Positions 37,100 through 45,945 of a stretch of 64,000 bases of DNA are shown here, one piece after another. Within the stretch, counting starts at the first letter, position 1. Every line of letters starts with the position of its first letter. The position numbers and the translations under genes are program-made. The DNA comes from DASQZK01 sp963809925. Its GTDB lineage: Bacteria; Bacteroidota; Bacteroidia; Bacteroidales; GCA-2748055. The stretch lies in the NCBI GenBank assembly GCA_963809925.1, contig CAWELH010000005.1, positions 372,001 through 436,000 on the forward strand, given 5' to 3'. The notes below the pieces were generated by a model, which saw nothing but the letters and a program-made list of their open reading frames with translations, was not told where the DNA came from and searched no databases.

Positions 37100-37591
37100 T
37101 CAGCCTTTCTTAGGATAATCGAAATATTGTGAAGAAACACGTTGACGACCCAGTTCCGACCAGCTACTGATGTCGAATTCAATGGTTACCATTCCGCTGG
37201 TAGGCAGGTTTTCCAGTCGCAAGGTGGAGAGGTCATTCGCCAGGTCGGTGAACACAGGGTTATGACCAAAAATCATGACGGCGTCCACATCGTTTTCAAT
37301 CCCGTAAAGCAGATTCATAATATTGTCTATACCGGTCTGGTAGATGCTTGAATCGATCTTGAAATTTTTATCCGGAATTTCCAGAATGCGTTGAAAAATT
37401 GTAGCAGTATGAAGTGCCCGTGTTGCAGGGCTGCTTATCATCAGCTCCGGCTTACGCCCTGATTTTCTCAACCTTCCTGCCACCTTCTCTGCATCGTGAA
37501 TCCCCCGTTCGCCGAGGGGCCTGTCGATGTCCTTCACCGTTTCATAATCCCATGATGATTTCCCGTGGCGAACAATAAATAATGTCTTCAT
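37100..37591 (-). CDS. sixA: Phosphohistidine phosphatase SixA
   Basis: The ATG at 37591 is used because it starts directly at the core strand (MKTLFIVRHGKSSWDYE); 16 codons upstream are unlike the family. The 163-residue histidine-phosphatase-fold protein has the RHG catalytic motif at residues 8-10 and the second His in MIFGHNPVFTDL near 115. SixA removes phosphate from histidine in phosphorelay proteins. It precedes ppk1 by 2 bp; the pairing may be simple cotranscription. Confidence 0.9.
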   Translation of the reverse strand: MKTLFIVRHGKSSWDYETVKDIDRPLGERGIHDAEKVAGRLRKSGRKPELMISSPATRALHTATIFQRILEIPDKNFKIDSSIYQTGIDNIMNLLYGIENDVDAVMIFGHNPVFTDLANDLSTLRLENLPTSGMVTIEFDISSWSELGRQRVSSQYFDYPKKG

Positions 37592-37810
37592 TGTCTGGTT
37601 TCCTGTTAACGATGATTTGACCGGCACTTCCTCTGGCATTTTGCAATCTTGCCGGTAGATGCGTTAAAATATTCCGGCTCAGAGACAATTACTGACGCGC
37701 TGCGGCACATTCAGCCGGTATTCCTGCAAATTACAAAATTTCCGGGAATACTGAATGCGCAATTCCTCTTCTCTGCCCGTTTATCCTGTTTTTGTCCGTA
37801 ACTGAAAGAA

Positions 37811-37848
37811 GCGGGAACCGGAGTAAACACACAAACCCCGGATCCCGC
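37811..37848 (-). terminator. Probable terminator downstream of phoH
   Basis: On the minus strand GCGGGATCCGG pairs with CCGGTTCCCGC (11 bp, one mismatch) around a 16-nt loop, followed by a pyrimidine-rich tract. It lies 40 bp past the phoH stop. The T tract is broken, so efficiency is uncertain. Confidence 0.55.
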
Positions 37849-37888
37849 AAGCTTAAAAAAAACAAAAGGCTGGATAAAAAACCTTTTT

Positions 37889-39217
37889 CTACAACAGGTT
37901 ACTGGCAAGATCGGCCAGATAACTTCTTTCGCCTTTAACAAGATTGACATGTGCAAATACATCCTGCCCCCTCATCCTGTCGGCGAGATATGACAGTCCG
38001 TTTGACTTTGTATCGAGATAAGGTGAATCAATCTGTTGGATATCACCGGTAAAGACCATTTTGGTACCCTCTCCAGCCCTGGTAATGATGGTCTTAACCT
38101 CATGAGGTGTCAGATTCTGCGCTTCATCCACAATAAAGAATACCCTGGAAAGGCTTCTCCCTCTGATGTATGCCAGGGGTGTGATCACCAGTTTTTCTGT
38201 TTTAAGCAATTCTTCGATCTTTAAAAATTCCTTGCTGGTGGGTGCAAACTTTTGTTTGATTACGGCCAGGTTATCGAACAGGGGTTGCATATACGGGCCA
38301 ATCTTTTCGCCGATGTCACCGGGCAGAAATCCCATATCGCGGTTCGCCAATGGAACGATCGGCCGGGCCAGAAATATCTGAGTATAAAGCTTTCGCTGAT
38401 CCAGTGCAGCAGCCAGGGCCAGCAGCGTTTTTCCTGTTCCGGCCTTACCGGTCAGTGCCACAAGTTGTACTTCAGGTCTCAGTAGAGCATCGAAAGCAAA
38501 GGTCTGCTCCGCATTCCTCGGCTCAATCCCATAAGTCTTCAGCTTTTCAACCCTGTTGATCACATTATTGAACGGATCGTAGTGAGCCAGGGCACTGGCA
38601 TTGTTGTTCCTGAAAATAAAATACTGGTGGGCCAAGGGACTTTTTTTCACTTTGAATTCCGACGGTGGAACACCCTCATATTGCTTGTAAAGTTTGTTTA
38701 TGGTCTCCGTCTCTGAATCCTCTACCACGTGTATATCACGGTAGATATCATCAATATTCTTTACCTTGTCGTTCTCGTAATCCTGAGACATGATCCCCAA
38801 CGATTTGGCTTTCATCCGGAGATTGATGTCTTTGGTGACAAGGATAACCGGTCGTTCTGTAAACTTGTTAAATACAGATTCAGCGATCGCAAGGATCCTG
38901 TGATCGGGGGTATTTTCGGGGAATGAATTCCTTACCTTATCTGAAAAAGGCTTTCCGGTCTCAATGGAAAGCTTCCCCATCCCCTTCCCAAGAGGTAGTC
39001 CTCCGTTGAACAACTGATCACCTGATATCTTATCCAGTTCCCTGGTAAATTCCCTTGCCTGAAAATTAATGATATCACTTCCCTTTTTAAACTTATCGAG
39101 TTCCTCGAGTACCGTGATTGGGATGATGATATCATTTTCCTGGAAATTGTAGATACATTTGTAATCATGGAGGAGTACGTTGGTGTCCAGTATAAAGATC
39201 TTCCTGACTTTCTTCAT
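37889..39217 (-). CDS. PIN-PhoH fusion protein (PhoH2-type RNA helicase/RNase)
   Basis: The 442-residue protein joins an N-terminal PIN ribonuclease domain (IFILDTNVLLHDY with acidic metal ligands, residues 1-150) to a PhoH-type P-loop ATPase (Walker A LTGKAGTGKTLLAL near residue 260, Walker B VFFIVDEAQNLTPHE near 360, and MVFTGDIQQID near 390). PhoH2 proteins of this layout unwind and cleave RNA in other bacteria. It seems to be a single-gene unit, divergent from the nitroreductase gene across a gap that contains an octanucleotide array. Confidence 0.92.
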   Translation of the reverse strand: MKKVRKIFILDTNVLLHDYKCIYNFQENDIIIPITVLEELDKFKKGSDIINFQAREFTRELDKISGDQLFNGGLPLGKGMGKLSIETGKPFSDKVRNSFPENTPDHRILAIAESVFNKFTERPVILVTKDINLRMKAKSLGIMSQDYENDKVKNIDDIYRDIHVVEDSETETINKLYKQYEGVPPSEFKVKKSPLAHQYFIFRNNNASALAHYDPFNNVINRVEKLKTYGIEPRNAEQTFAFDALLRPEVQLVALTGKAGTGKTLLALAAALDQRKLYTQIFLARPIVPLANRDMGFLPGDIGEKIGPYMQPLFDNLAVIKQKFAPTSKEFLKIEELLKTEKLVITPLAYIRGRSLSRVFFIVDEAQNLTPHEVKTIITRAGEGTKMVFTGDIQQIDSPYLDTKSNGLSYLADRMRGQDVFAHVNLVKGERSYLADLASNLL

Positions 39218-39329
39218 GTACTCTTTTCTAATTTGACTAAATTTGCTCTCTGTAAATATAGTAAAATCCGTTTCCCATGGTTGGTTGAAAACCTGTTGAT
39301 AACTGTGTTTTTTGGAATATTTGATGAAA

Positions 39330-39413
39330 GAAGTTAGGGAGTTATGAAGTGATGAAGTTAGGAAGTTAGGGAGTTATGAAGTTAGGAAGTTAGGGAGTTA
39401 GGGAGTTAGGGAA
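39330..39413. repeat. Octanucleotide tandem array (GRAGTTAK), third site
   Basis: About ten consecutive 8-bp units vary between GAAGTTAG, GGAGTTAT, GAAGTGAT and GGAGTTAG. The array lies between the divergent phoH and nitroreductase genes, so it is close to both promoters, unlike the other two arrays, which follow stop codons. Confidence 0.85.
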
Positions 39414-39476
39414 TAGAACTGATCTTTGGCAAAGATCCATAAACTCCGGTAAGTATATTAATTAACACACTTCAGC

Positions 39477-40013
39477 ATGAATCTTATTGACACGATCATT
39501 AAAAGAAGAAGCATACGGCGATTCACATCCCTACCCGTCACGAAGGAAATGATCGAAGCCATGATCAGGGCTGCGATGTATGCGCCTTCTGCTGTGAACA
39601 AACAACCCTGGCATTTCATCGTAGTGGATGACAGGAAGATCATGGATGAGGTTATGTCGATCCATCCGAATTCCAAAATGCTCTCGTCGGCCACCCTGGC
39701 TGTTCTGGTATGTGGCGACGAGAAACTGCAACACGATACAGGCTACTGGATCGCCGACTGCGGTGCGGCGACTGAAAACCTTCTCATCGCGGCCACTTCC
39801 CTGGGGCTTGGCTCCTGTTGGATAGGGGTTTATCCAAGAGAAAACCGTATGGAGGCATTCAGCGCCCTCTTCAAACTCCCGGCACATATCCGGCCGTTTG
39901 CCCTTGTAGCCCTTGGTCATCCTGCAGAAGAAAAACTGATTCCTGCACGCTTCGATCAGTCTAAGATATTTCTAAACACCTGGGCCAATCCCTACTTCGA
40001 TGAATTACAGTGA
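39477..40013 (+). CDS. Nitroreductase-family flavoprotein
   Basis: The 178-residue protein has the FMN-dependent nitroreductase fold: KRRSIRRFTSLPVTKEMIE (FMN-phosphate-binding Arg cluster, residues 9-28), MYAPSAVNKQPWHFIVV near 37 and GLGSCWIGVYPRE near 112. Members reduce nitro compounds, quinones or flavins with NAD(P)H; the physiological substrate is unknown. Its 3' end overlaps folC by 14 bp, so the two are translationally coupled. Confidence 0.9.
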   Translation: MNLIDTIIKRRSIRRFTSLPVTKEMIEAMIRAAMYAPSAVNKQPWHFIVVDDRKIMDEVMSIHPNSKMLSSATLAVLVCGDEKLQHDTGYWIADCGAATENLLIAATSLGLGSCWIGVYPRENRMEAFSALFKLPAHIRPFALVALGHPAEEKLIPARFDQSKIFLNTWANPYFDELQ

Positions 40014-41292
40014 AACGCTCGACTACCTGTATAACAACCTACCCATGTTCCAGCGTATCGGGGCTGCTGCATACAAGGCAAACCTCGATAACACCCATGC
40101 TCTCGATGAATACTTTGACTACCCCCACAGGAAATTCAGGAGCATCCATATAGCCGGGACCAATGGCAAAGGTTCCGTGTCACACATGCTGGCAGCCATT
40201 TTGCAAAGAGCAGGACTCAAAACCGGTTTGTACACTTCCCCGCACCTGAAAGATTTCAGGGAAAGGATCCGTATTAACGGTGAAATGATCCCGGAAGAAT
40301 CGGTTGTTTCATTTGTAAAAGAGAGCCGGTCTGTCATTGAAGAGATCCAGCCCTCTTTTTTTGAAATCACAGTACTGATGGCATTCAGCTATTTTGCTTC
40401 CATGGGTGTCGATATTGCCGTTATCGAAACCGGAATGGGCGGCAGGCTCGATTCGACCAATATCATCGATCCTGAACTGTCGGTGATTACAAATATCGGT
40501 CTGGATCATACACAATTCCTCGGCGATACACTTGAAAAAATCGCCGGTGAGAAGGCCGGCATCATCAAAGCCGGCAGGCCGGTTGTGATTAGCGAATGGC
40601 AGGCTGAAACAGCAAAAGTATTTGAAAATAAAGTGGCTGAAACACACGCTGAACTATACTATGCCAGTGACTTTTACCAGATCGATTACAGTACGGTCAC
40701 ACCCGGACAAAAGCAGCGATTTTATGTGTATCATGATGACAAGCTGGTGTACGACGGCCTCGAATCCGACCTGGGTGGCATCTATCAGCGGAAAAATATT
40801 CCTGCTGTACTGAAGAGCATCGATATACTTCGCAAGAAAGGCATCAGCATTCCCAACTCCTCAGTTTTTGAGGGCATCGCTAATGTATCCCAACTCACCG
40901 GTTTGAGGGGACGGTGGGAAATTATGGGTTATAATCCGCTGGTGGTGTGTGATGCTGCCCACAATGTCCATGGCATCATGGAGGTCCTTGAGCAGATCAA
41001 AGCCACAGCTTATCGCAAACTACACATAGTTTGGGGGATGGTGTCCGATAAAGATGTGGATGCCGTTCTCGGTTTACTGCCCCGGGACGCTGTATACTAC
41101 TTCACCAGGGCCGGAATCCCGAGAGCATTAAATGAAAAAATTCTGCGCGAAAAAGGCAGCAATGCAGGTCTGATCGGAGAAGCATATCAAAGCGTTGCCG
41201 CAGCACTGCAGGCCGCAAAGGAAAATGCATCAGGGGAAGACATGATCTTTATTGGCGGCAGTACTTTTGTGGTTGCCGAAGTGCTGGATTAA
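40000..41292 (+). CDS. folC: Bifunctional folylpolyglutamate/dihydrofolate synthase
   Basis: The 430-residue Mur-ligase-family enzyme adds glutamate to folates. It has the ATP loop HIAGTNGKGSVSHML near residue 51, TSPHLKDFRERIRING near 80, GMGGRLDSTN near 145, the carbamylated-Lys region GEKAGIIKAGRPVV near 184 and the C-terminal VCDAAHNVHG near 312. Whether it also acts on dihydropteroate cannot be told from this sequence. It is coupled to the upstream nitroreductase gene. Confidence 0.94.
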   Translation: MNYSETLDYLYNNLPMFQRIGAAAYKANLDNTHALDEYFDYPHRKFRSIHIAGTNGKGSVSHMLAAILQRAGLKTGLYTSPHLKDFRERIRINGEMIPEESVVSFVKESRSVIEEIQPSFFEITVLMAFSYFASMGVDIAVIETGMGGRLDSTNIIDPELSVITNIGLDHTQFLGDTLEKIAGEKAGIIKAGRPVVISEWQAETAKVFENKVAETHAELYYASDFYQIDYSTVTPGQKQRFYVYHDDKLVYDGLESDLGGIYQRKNIPAVLKSIDILRKKGISIPNSSVFEGIANVSQLTGLRGRWEIMGYNPLVVCDAAHNVHGIMEVLEQIKATAYRKLHIVWGMVSDKDVDAVLGLLPRDAVYYFTRAGIPRALNEKILREKGSNAGLIGEAYQSVAAALQAAKENASGEDMIFIGGSTFVVAEVLD

Positions 41293-41310
41293 TATGAAAA
41301 CATGTTAACG

Positions 41311-41342
41311 AAAAAAAAAATGCCAGGATCTTTCCCGGCATT
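41311..41342 (-). terminator. Terminator shared by convergent folC and the lyase gene
   Basis: AATGCC (41319-41324) pairs with GGCATT (41337-41342), extended by GG/CC inside. On the minus strand it is followed by a run of about ten T, making a strong terminator for the lyase gene. On the plus strand the downstream tract is mixed T and C, so it may also end folC weakly. Confidence 0.8.
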
Positions 41343-41404
41343 GTATTCTCTTTTGTCCCCTTGCATGCATTTGCATTTAGCGCGCGAAAGGTTGTTCCGT
41401 CTTA

Positions 41405-42868
41405 CTATAAACTATCACCGAAATCTTTCTTAAATTTCGCTACAAGCTTCTGTGGCCAATTGTTTACCGGAGCAAGGCGCCCCATGAAGAAACGAAGTAC
41501 CGCCGGTTCATCGACAAACTTCAGTCCGCCAACAAGATCCCGGTTATCATACAACCATTTGATCCTGTCGAGCAGAAACATGGTCTGCGACAGTGTGAAA
41601 ACCCTGCGTGGGAAGGCAAGGCGCAGCAGTTCCATATCGGCGAGAACGTCATTACCATGCTCATCGCGATCACTGGAAACCGTACCACGTTCCATACCAC
41701 GACAACCGGATATGATAAACAATGCAGATGCCAATGCACCTGCAGGGTATTCTTCCTGTCGGACATGAGGGAGGAAATCCATAGCATCAAGATGACACCC
41801 CAGTGCTCCGGCAGGTGTTACTACAGGAATTCCCATTTTAACAAGCTGTTTCACGGCATATTCAATAAATGAAGGCGACTGGCTGATCACGGTTTCATCG
41901 GTGGTTTCATACAAACCAACCGCCATGGCTTCAATCTCACGCACCGACATTCCTCCATACGTCAGGAAGCCCTCGAACAGCGGCACAAGGTCTCTCATCT
42001 TCAAAAAGAGGCCGTGATCGTTTGTGCAAATTCCACCTCCCCTAGTAGAGCTTACTTTACGGCTTGAGAAATAAACAATATCAGCAATTGCACACATTTC
42101 ATTAAGAATATCCTTAATAGAAGTTTCCGCAAATTCTGCTTCTCTTTTCTTGATAAACCATGCATTTTCACCGATAAGACTGGCATCCAGAATAATCATA
42201 ATCTTATGCTCATCAGCTATTTTCTTAACCTCCCTCATATTCGCGATGGAGAAAGGCTGCCCGCCAATCAGGTTGGTGGAAGCTTCAAGGCGGATGAAAG
42301 GTATTTTTGAAGGACCATATTTCTGTATGAGTTCTTTCAGTCGGTCAATGTCGATGTTACCCTTAAATGGATGCTCGCTTTTGATTTTTAATGCCTCATC
42401 GGTATAAATCTCAAAGATCTTACCGCCATTGAGCTCCATGTGGGCTTTTGTGGTGGTAAAGTGGTAGTTCATCGGAATGATATCACCCTCGGTTATGAAT
42501 GTCTGCGAGATAATATTTTCGGCTGCCCTTCCCTGATGTACCGGGAGGATATATTTTTTACCAAAGACATCCTGTAGTGCTTTCTCCATACGGTAAAAAC
42601 TCTGTGAACCAGCATAGGCATCGTCCGCCTGAAGCATTGATGACAGCTGATTGTCACTCATAGCGTTGGTTCCGCTGTCGGTAAGCATGTCGAGAAAAAT
42701 GTCATTGGTATTGAGCAGGAAGGTGTTATACCCGCCTTCTTCAATAGCCTTCAGTCTCAGATCCACGGGCTTCAGATGAAGCTTCTGGACGATACGTACT
42801 TTGTGCAATTCAACAGGTACTTCATTCCCGCTATAAAATTTTACCGTTGTAAGTTTTTGATTGTTCAT
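41405..42868 (-). CDS. PLP-dependent beta-eliminating lyase, tyrosine phenol-lyase/tryptophanase family
   Basis: This 487-residue aspartate-aminotransferase-fold enzyme would cleave an aromatic amino acid to its ring compound, pyruvate and ammonia. Family hallmarks are LLTDSGTNAMSD near residue 62, DAYAGSQSFYRME near 83, VHQGRAAENI near 110, NLIGGQPFSIANM near 208, the PLP-lysine in FSSRKVSSTRGGG near 271 and PRRVFTLSQ near 435. Positions that separate the two activities look phenol-lyase-like (Thr in HFTTTKAH, Arg in GMERG), but the PLP-phosphate-side Arg of DATR is Leu (DASL) and GGHAVFLDA is GALGCHLDA. Specificity is therefore open. A long leader with a Trp-Tyr-Tyr-ending ORF precedes it. 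Confidence 0.85.
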   Translation of the reverse strand: MNNQKLTTVKFYSGNEVPVELHKVRIVQKLHLKPVDLRLKAIEEGGYNTFLLNTNDIFLDMLTDSGTNAMSDNQLSSMLQADDAYAGSQSFYRMEKALQDVFGKKYILPVHQGRAAENIISQTFITEGDIIPMNYHFTTTKAHMELNGGKIFEIYTDEALKIKSEHPFKGNIDIDRLKELIQKYGPSKIPFIRLEASTNLIGGQPFSIANMREVKKIADEHKIMIILDASLIGENAWFIKKREAEFAETSIKDILNEMCAIADIVYFSSRKVSSTRGGGICTNDHGLFLKMRDLVPLFEGFLTYGGMSVREIEAMAVGLYETTDETVISQSPSFIEYAVKQLVKMGIPVVTPAGALGCHLDAMDFLPHVRQEEYPAGALASALFIISGCRGMERGTVSSDRDEHGNDVLADMELLRLAFPRRVFTLSQTMFLLDRIKWLYDNRDLVGGLKFVDEPAVLRFFMGRLAPVNNWPQKLVAKFKKDFGDSL

Positions 42869-42883
42869 CAGTTAAATATTTAG

Positions 42884-43006
42884 TTAATAATACCACAGAT
42901 TTATCGATATCCCCCTCTGTATATGCACTTCCCGGAGAACTTCACGTTTAAAAAATGTGTAAGCTCCCCTGCCGTGGAATGTAAAAATGCCACTGTGCCA
43001 GATCAT
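42884..43006 (-). CDS. Possible 40-residue leader peptide ending Trp-Tyr-Tyr
   Basis: An ATG at 43006 opens a 40-codon frame whose last residues are SINLWYY, with the stop 15 bp before the start of the aromatic amino acid lyase gene. It begins about 78 nt after the predicted transcription start. Tryptophanase operons in Enterobacteria are controlled by the TnaC leader peptide, which stalls the ribosome in response to tryptophan; the position and aromatic end of this ORF are compatible with a similar role. The body of the peptide does not resemble TnaC, and the frame extends upstream of the ATG to 43093. This is an inference from position and composition only. Confidence 0.3.
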   Translation of the reverse strand: MIWHSGIFTFHGRGAYTFFKREVLREVHIQRGISINLWYY

Positions 43007-43090
43007 GTCAAATTTTATGAATGAAAAATGCAGATTCGTAAAAACTCGTATTTCCGGGCTGAAAGGAAAATCAAAATTCTCACTGCAAAA

Positions 43091-43121
43091 CAAATTTATT
43101 AATTAGATTTTGTTTTCAAAA
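43091..43121 (-). promoter_or_regulatory. Promoter for the aromatic lyase gene
   Basis: On the minus strand a -33 TTTTG (43117-43121) is followed after 18 nt by TAAATTTG (43091-43098), matching the Bacteroidota pattern of TTTG and TAnnTTTG. The start would be near 43084, leaving an unusually long leader of about 215 nt. Confidence 0.5.
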
Positions 43122-43216
43122 TAAACAAAAATACATGTTCTGAGTAAAGAATTGTTATCCCTGACAGGAGAAATTATCCTGAAGCTTATTTTTAAAAGAA
43201 TATAAATAAAGAGATC

Positions 43217-44575
43217 TTAGATTTTAATGATAAAACGGCTCCCCGAACCGGGTTCTGTAAATACTTCGATCGTACCGCGATGCCTTCGTACAACCTGCCT
43301 CGAAAAGCTGAGGCCGATACCATTGCCCTGCTCCCGCGTCGTAAAAAAAGGAATGAAAATCTTATCGGCTATCTGAGCGGTCATTCCCGGTCCGTTGTCG
43401 GCGACTTCGATCACAACACGATCGGTTTCATCCATGGTTCCGGCACACACTATTCTTCGGTTTATGATATTTGTATGCTCAAAACATTCGATGCCATTTT
43501 TTACCAGGTTGATGAGAACCTGAGAAAGCAGTTTTTTGTCCGCAAATACCGACAGACCGGAAGGTTCGGTATGACATTCAAGATGAATCCGGTTGTCATT
43601 CAGTGATGCGGAAAAGAGTGTGGCAGTTTCCATCAGAAGATCGTGAACCCTGAAATGCTCAGGTGCTATCTGGGGTGGCAGGGTCGAAGTCCTGAATTCA
43701 TTCACAAAGCGAAGTAGCCCGGCATTCCGCTCATTGATGATGCTGAGCCCTTCGATGGTCTTCCGGCAGATCTCTGATGTGCTCTCACTAAAACCCTCCC
43801 TACACTCGTGTGTTTCGAGTTTTTCCAGAAGTAGTGTAGTAAGCGAGGTCACCGGCGAAATCGTGTTGTTCACCTCATGGGTCATCACCCGGATAAGTTT
43901 TTGCCAGCTTTCCAATTCCTTATCCTGCAATTCATTGCGGATATCCTGCATCGACACGAGCTTAAGTTGTTCGTTATAAAGCCGGAATCGTGCACATTTC
44001 AGAAGTAGATGTCTGAGATCATCCTTCTGACGAAACTTATATATTTTCCGTTGGCCTGGCAGAATGGCATTGATAGCAAAAATGAGACCCGGATCGGCAT
44101 CAGGGATATTTTCAATGTATTTTTCGTTTCTGAGGTTGATCAGCCTTTTTGCAGGTTTATTGACAATCTCGATCTGGTTGGTATCGTTCAGGACAATGAT
44201 GCCGGTATCGAGGTTTTCAATGGTATAATCCAGGAGGTATTGCCACCGCTTTTCTCTGGTCCGGTATTCACTGATAATATCGGACAGGTGACGAAAGTAC
44301 TTGTACAATTGTCTGTCCCTGATCATGGAACCGTTTTCCCGGAAACTGATCTGAGGATCGTCATTTTCGAGGTAATTGGCAAAAGTTGCCAGTTGTGTAT
44401 TTATCCTGTTCAGGAATAACACCAGTAAAATTACCTGTATTACAAAAACTGCCGAAAGAAAAATGGAAGTGAAGATAAATACAGGTCGAAAGAAAAAATA
44501 TCCCACCAAAAGCGCATTAACCGCCAGCAGGATGATCCTGAAAAGGATGACCAGGTAAAAGCGTCTAAAGACCAT
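43217..44575 (-). CDS. NtrY/NtrB-like membrane sensor histidine kinase
   Basis: The ATG at 44575 is taken as the start because it directly precedes two membrane helices (about residues 5-28 and 30-53). After these come a HAMP/linker region, a PAS-like domain (LLDYTIENLDTGIIVLND near 110), the HisKA box with phospho-accepting His in VMTHEVNNTISPVTSL near 233, and HATPase_c motifs LVKNGIECFEH (N box), VADNGPGM (G1) and GNGIGLSFSRQ (G2). The start overlaps the end of the sigma54-type regulator by 11 bp, so they form one operon and a cognate pair. The sensed signal is unknown. Confidence 0.9.
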   Translation of the reverse strand: MVFRRFYLVILFRIILLAVNALLVGYFFFRPVFIFTSIFLSAVFVIQVILLVLFLNRINTQLATFANYLENDDPQISFRENGSMIRDRQLYKYFRHLSDIISEYRTREKRWQYLLDYTIENLDTGIIVLNDTNQIEIVNKPAKRLINLRNEKYIENIPDADPGLIFAINAILPGQRKIYKFRQKDDLRHLLLKCARFRLYNEQLKLVSMQDIRNELQDKELESWQKLIRVMTHEVNNTISPVTSLTTLLLEKLETHECREGFSESTSEICRKTIEGLSIINERNAGLLRFVNEFRTSTLPPQIAPEHFRVHDLLMETATLFSASLNDNRIHLECHTEPSGLSVFADKKLLSQVLINLVKNGIECFEHTNIINRRIVCAGTMDETDRVVIEVADNGPGMTAQIADKIFIPFFTTREQGNGIGLSFSRQVVRRHRGTIEVFTEPGSGSRFIIKI

Positions 44576-45945
44576 ATTTCTGCATTTTGCGGTAAAGCGT
44601 TGGCCGGGAGATACCCAGTTCATCAGCGGTGAAGGAAAGGTTGCCCTTATTCCGCCGTATTGCCTCACCGATTGCCCTCTTTTCCATCTCTTCCAGGGTC
44701 AGTGGCTGAAATGGCAGATTTACCGGTTTATTGGCAAAGGTAAATGTAAAGTCATCAGGAACAAGTGTTGTTCCATCGCACAGAATCACCGCCTTCTCGA
44801 TGGCATGACTGAGTTCTCTGACATTGCCCGGCCAATGGTATGACGTTAGCTTACCTAGCGTTGCCGCATCCGGACTACTAAGATTTTTGTTATATTTATC
44901 AGAGAACTGCCGTACAAAAAAGCTTGCAAGTTCAGCGAGATCCTCAGGTCTCTCTCTTAGGGAGGGAAGCTCGATGGCAATCGTATTCAGGCGGTAAAAG
45001 AGATCCTCCCTGAAATTTCCATTTTCAATCATCTCAGAAAGAGGCTGGTTTGTCGCTGAAATCAGTCTTATGTCTATCTTCACTGGACTGGACGAACCAA
45101 GCCGCATTATTTCCCGTCTCTGAAGCGCCGAAAGGAGTTTTGCCTGGGATGTTAAATCCAGATTACCAATTTCATCAAGAAAAAGTGTTCCGCCACCGGC
45201 GGCTTCAAATTTACCCGGCTTGTCTTCTTTTGCATCGGTGAAAGCACCTTTAACATGGCCGAAAAGCTCACTTTCCATAAGGGTCTCCGGCACAGCACCA
45301 AGGTCAATATTTAAAAATCTTCTGTCCTTCCGTTTGGAAAGACGGTGAATCTCGCGGGCAACAACTTCCTTTCCGGTACCGTTTTCTCCGAGGATGAGAA
45401 TATTGGCCTCAGTAGGCGCCACTTTGCTCGACAGTCTTCCACAACTGTGTCATTTTCTCTGAAGTTCCCCTGATAATGTCTGTATCGCCAACAATACTCT
45501 CTGACAAGTCTTTCTCCTGTTTCTTTTCCGGACTACCCATATCCAGCTTCTGTTTTGATACATTCAGCCTCAACGCCGATTTCATCAGGTCTACCAGCTG
45601 ATCGTTGTCCCATGGTTTGAGAACAAAATCTGCAGCCCCGCTTTTCATGGCTTTTACCGCAAGGTTAACTTCTCCATACGCGGTAATCATTACCACAACA
45701 GCAGAAGGATCAAGTTTTATAATCTCATTTAGCCAAAAGAGCCCTTCATTTCCGGAATTTATTCCTGCCCTGAAATTCATATCCAGCAGGTACACATCAA
45801 ATTTTTCCCGCTTTAGTTTTGAAGGAAGAAGGTTTGGATTTGTCAGTGTTTCGATTGTCCGGAAATGAAATCCCAACAAAAACTTCAGTGATTCAAGAAT
45901 CTGACGGTTATCATCGATGATAAGGAGTGACCCTGATTTTGGCAT
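44565..45945 (-). pseudogene. NtrC-type sigma54-dependent response regulator with a one-base frameshift
   Basis: The receiver half starts at 45945 (MPKSGSLLIIDDNRQ; phospho-Asp in YLLDMNF; Lys in LKPWDNDQ) and runs to a stop at 45409. The AAA+ half continues in another frame from about 45422: Walker A GENGTGKE, GAFTDA loop, Walker B LFLDEIG, and a C-terminal Fis-type HTH ending SRPTLYRKMQKYGL. Removing one base at 45426 turns VEQ-stop into VEKVAPTEAN, the usual AAA+ entry, restoring a 459-residue protein. The break lies inside the AAA+ domain, so the halves are unlikely to be designed separate proteins. It is either a real inactivating insertion or a sequence error. The partner kinase is intact. 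Confidence 0.85.

Noticed and set aside
45405..45430. Programmed ribosomal frameshift in the NtrC-type gene
   Set aside because: No slippery heptamer or downstream structure is apparent; removal of a single base fully restores the family sequence, which points to a mutation or sequence error.
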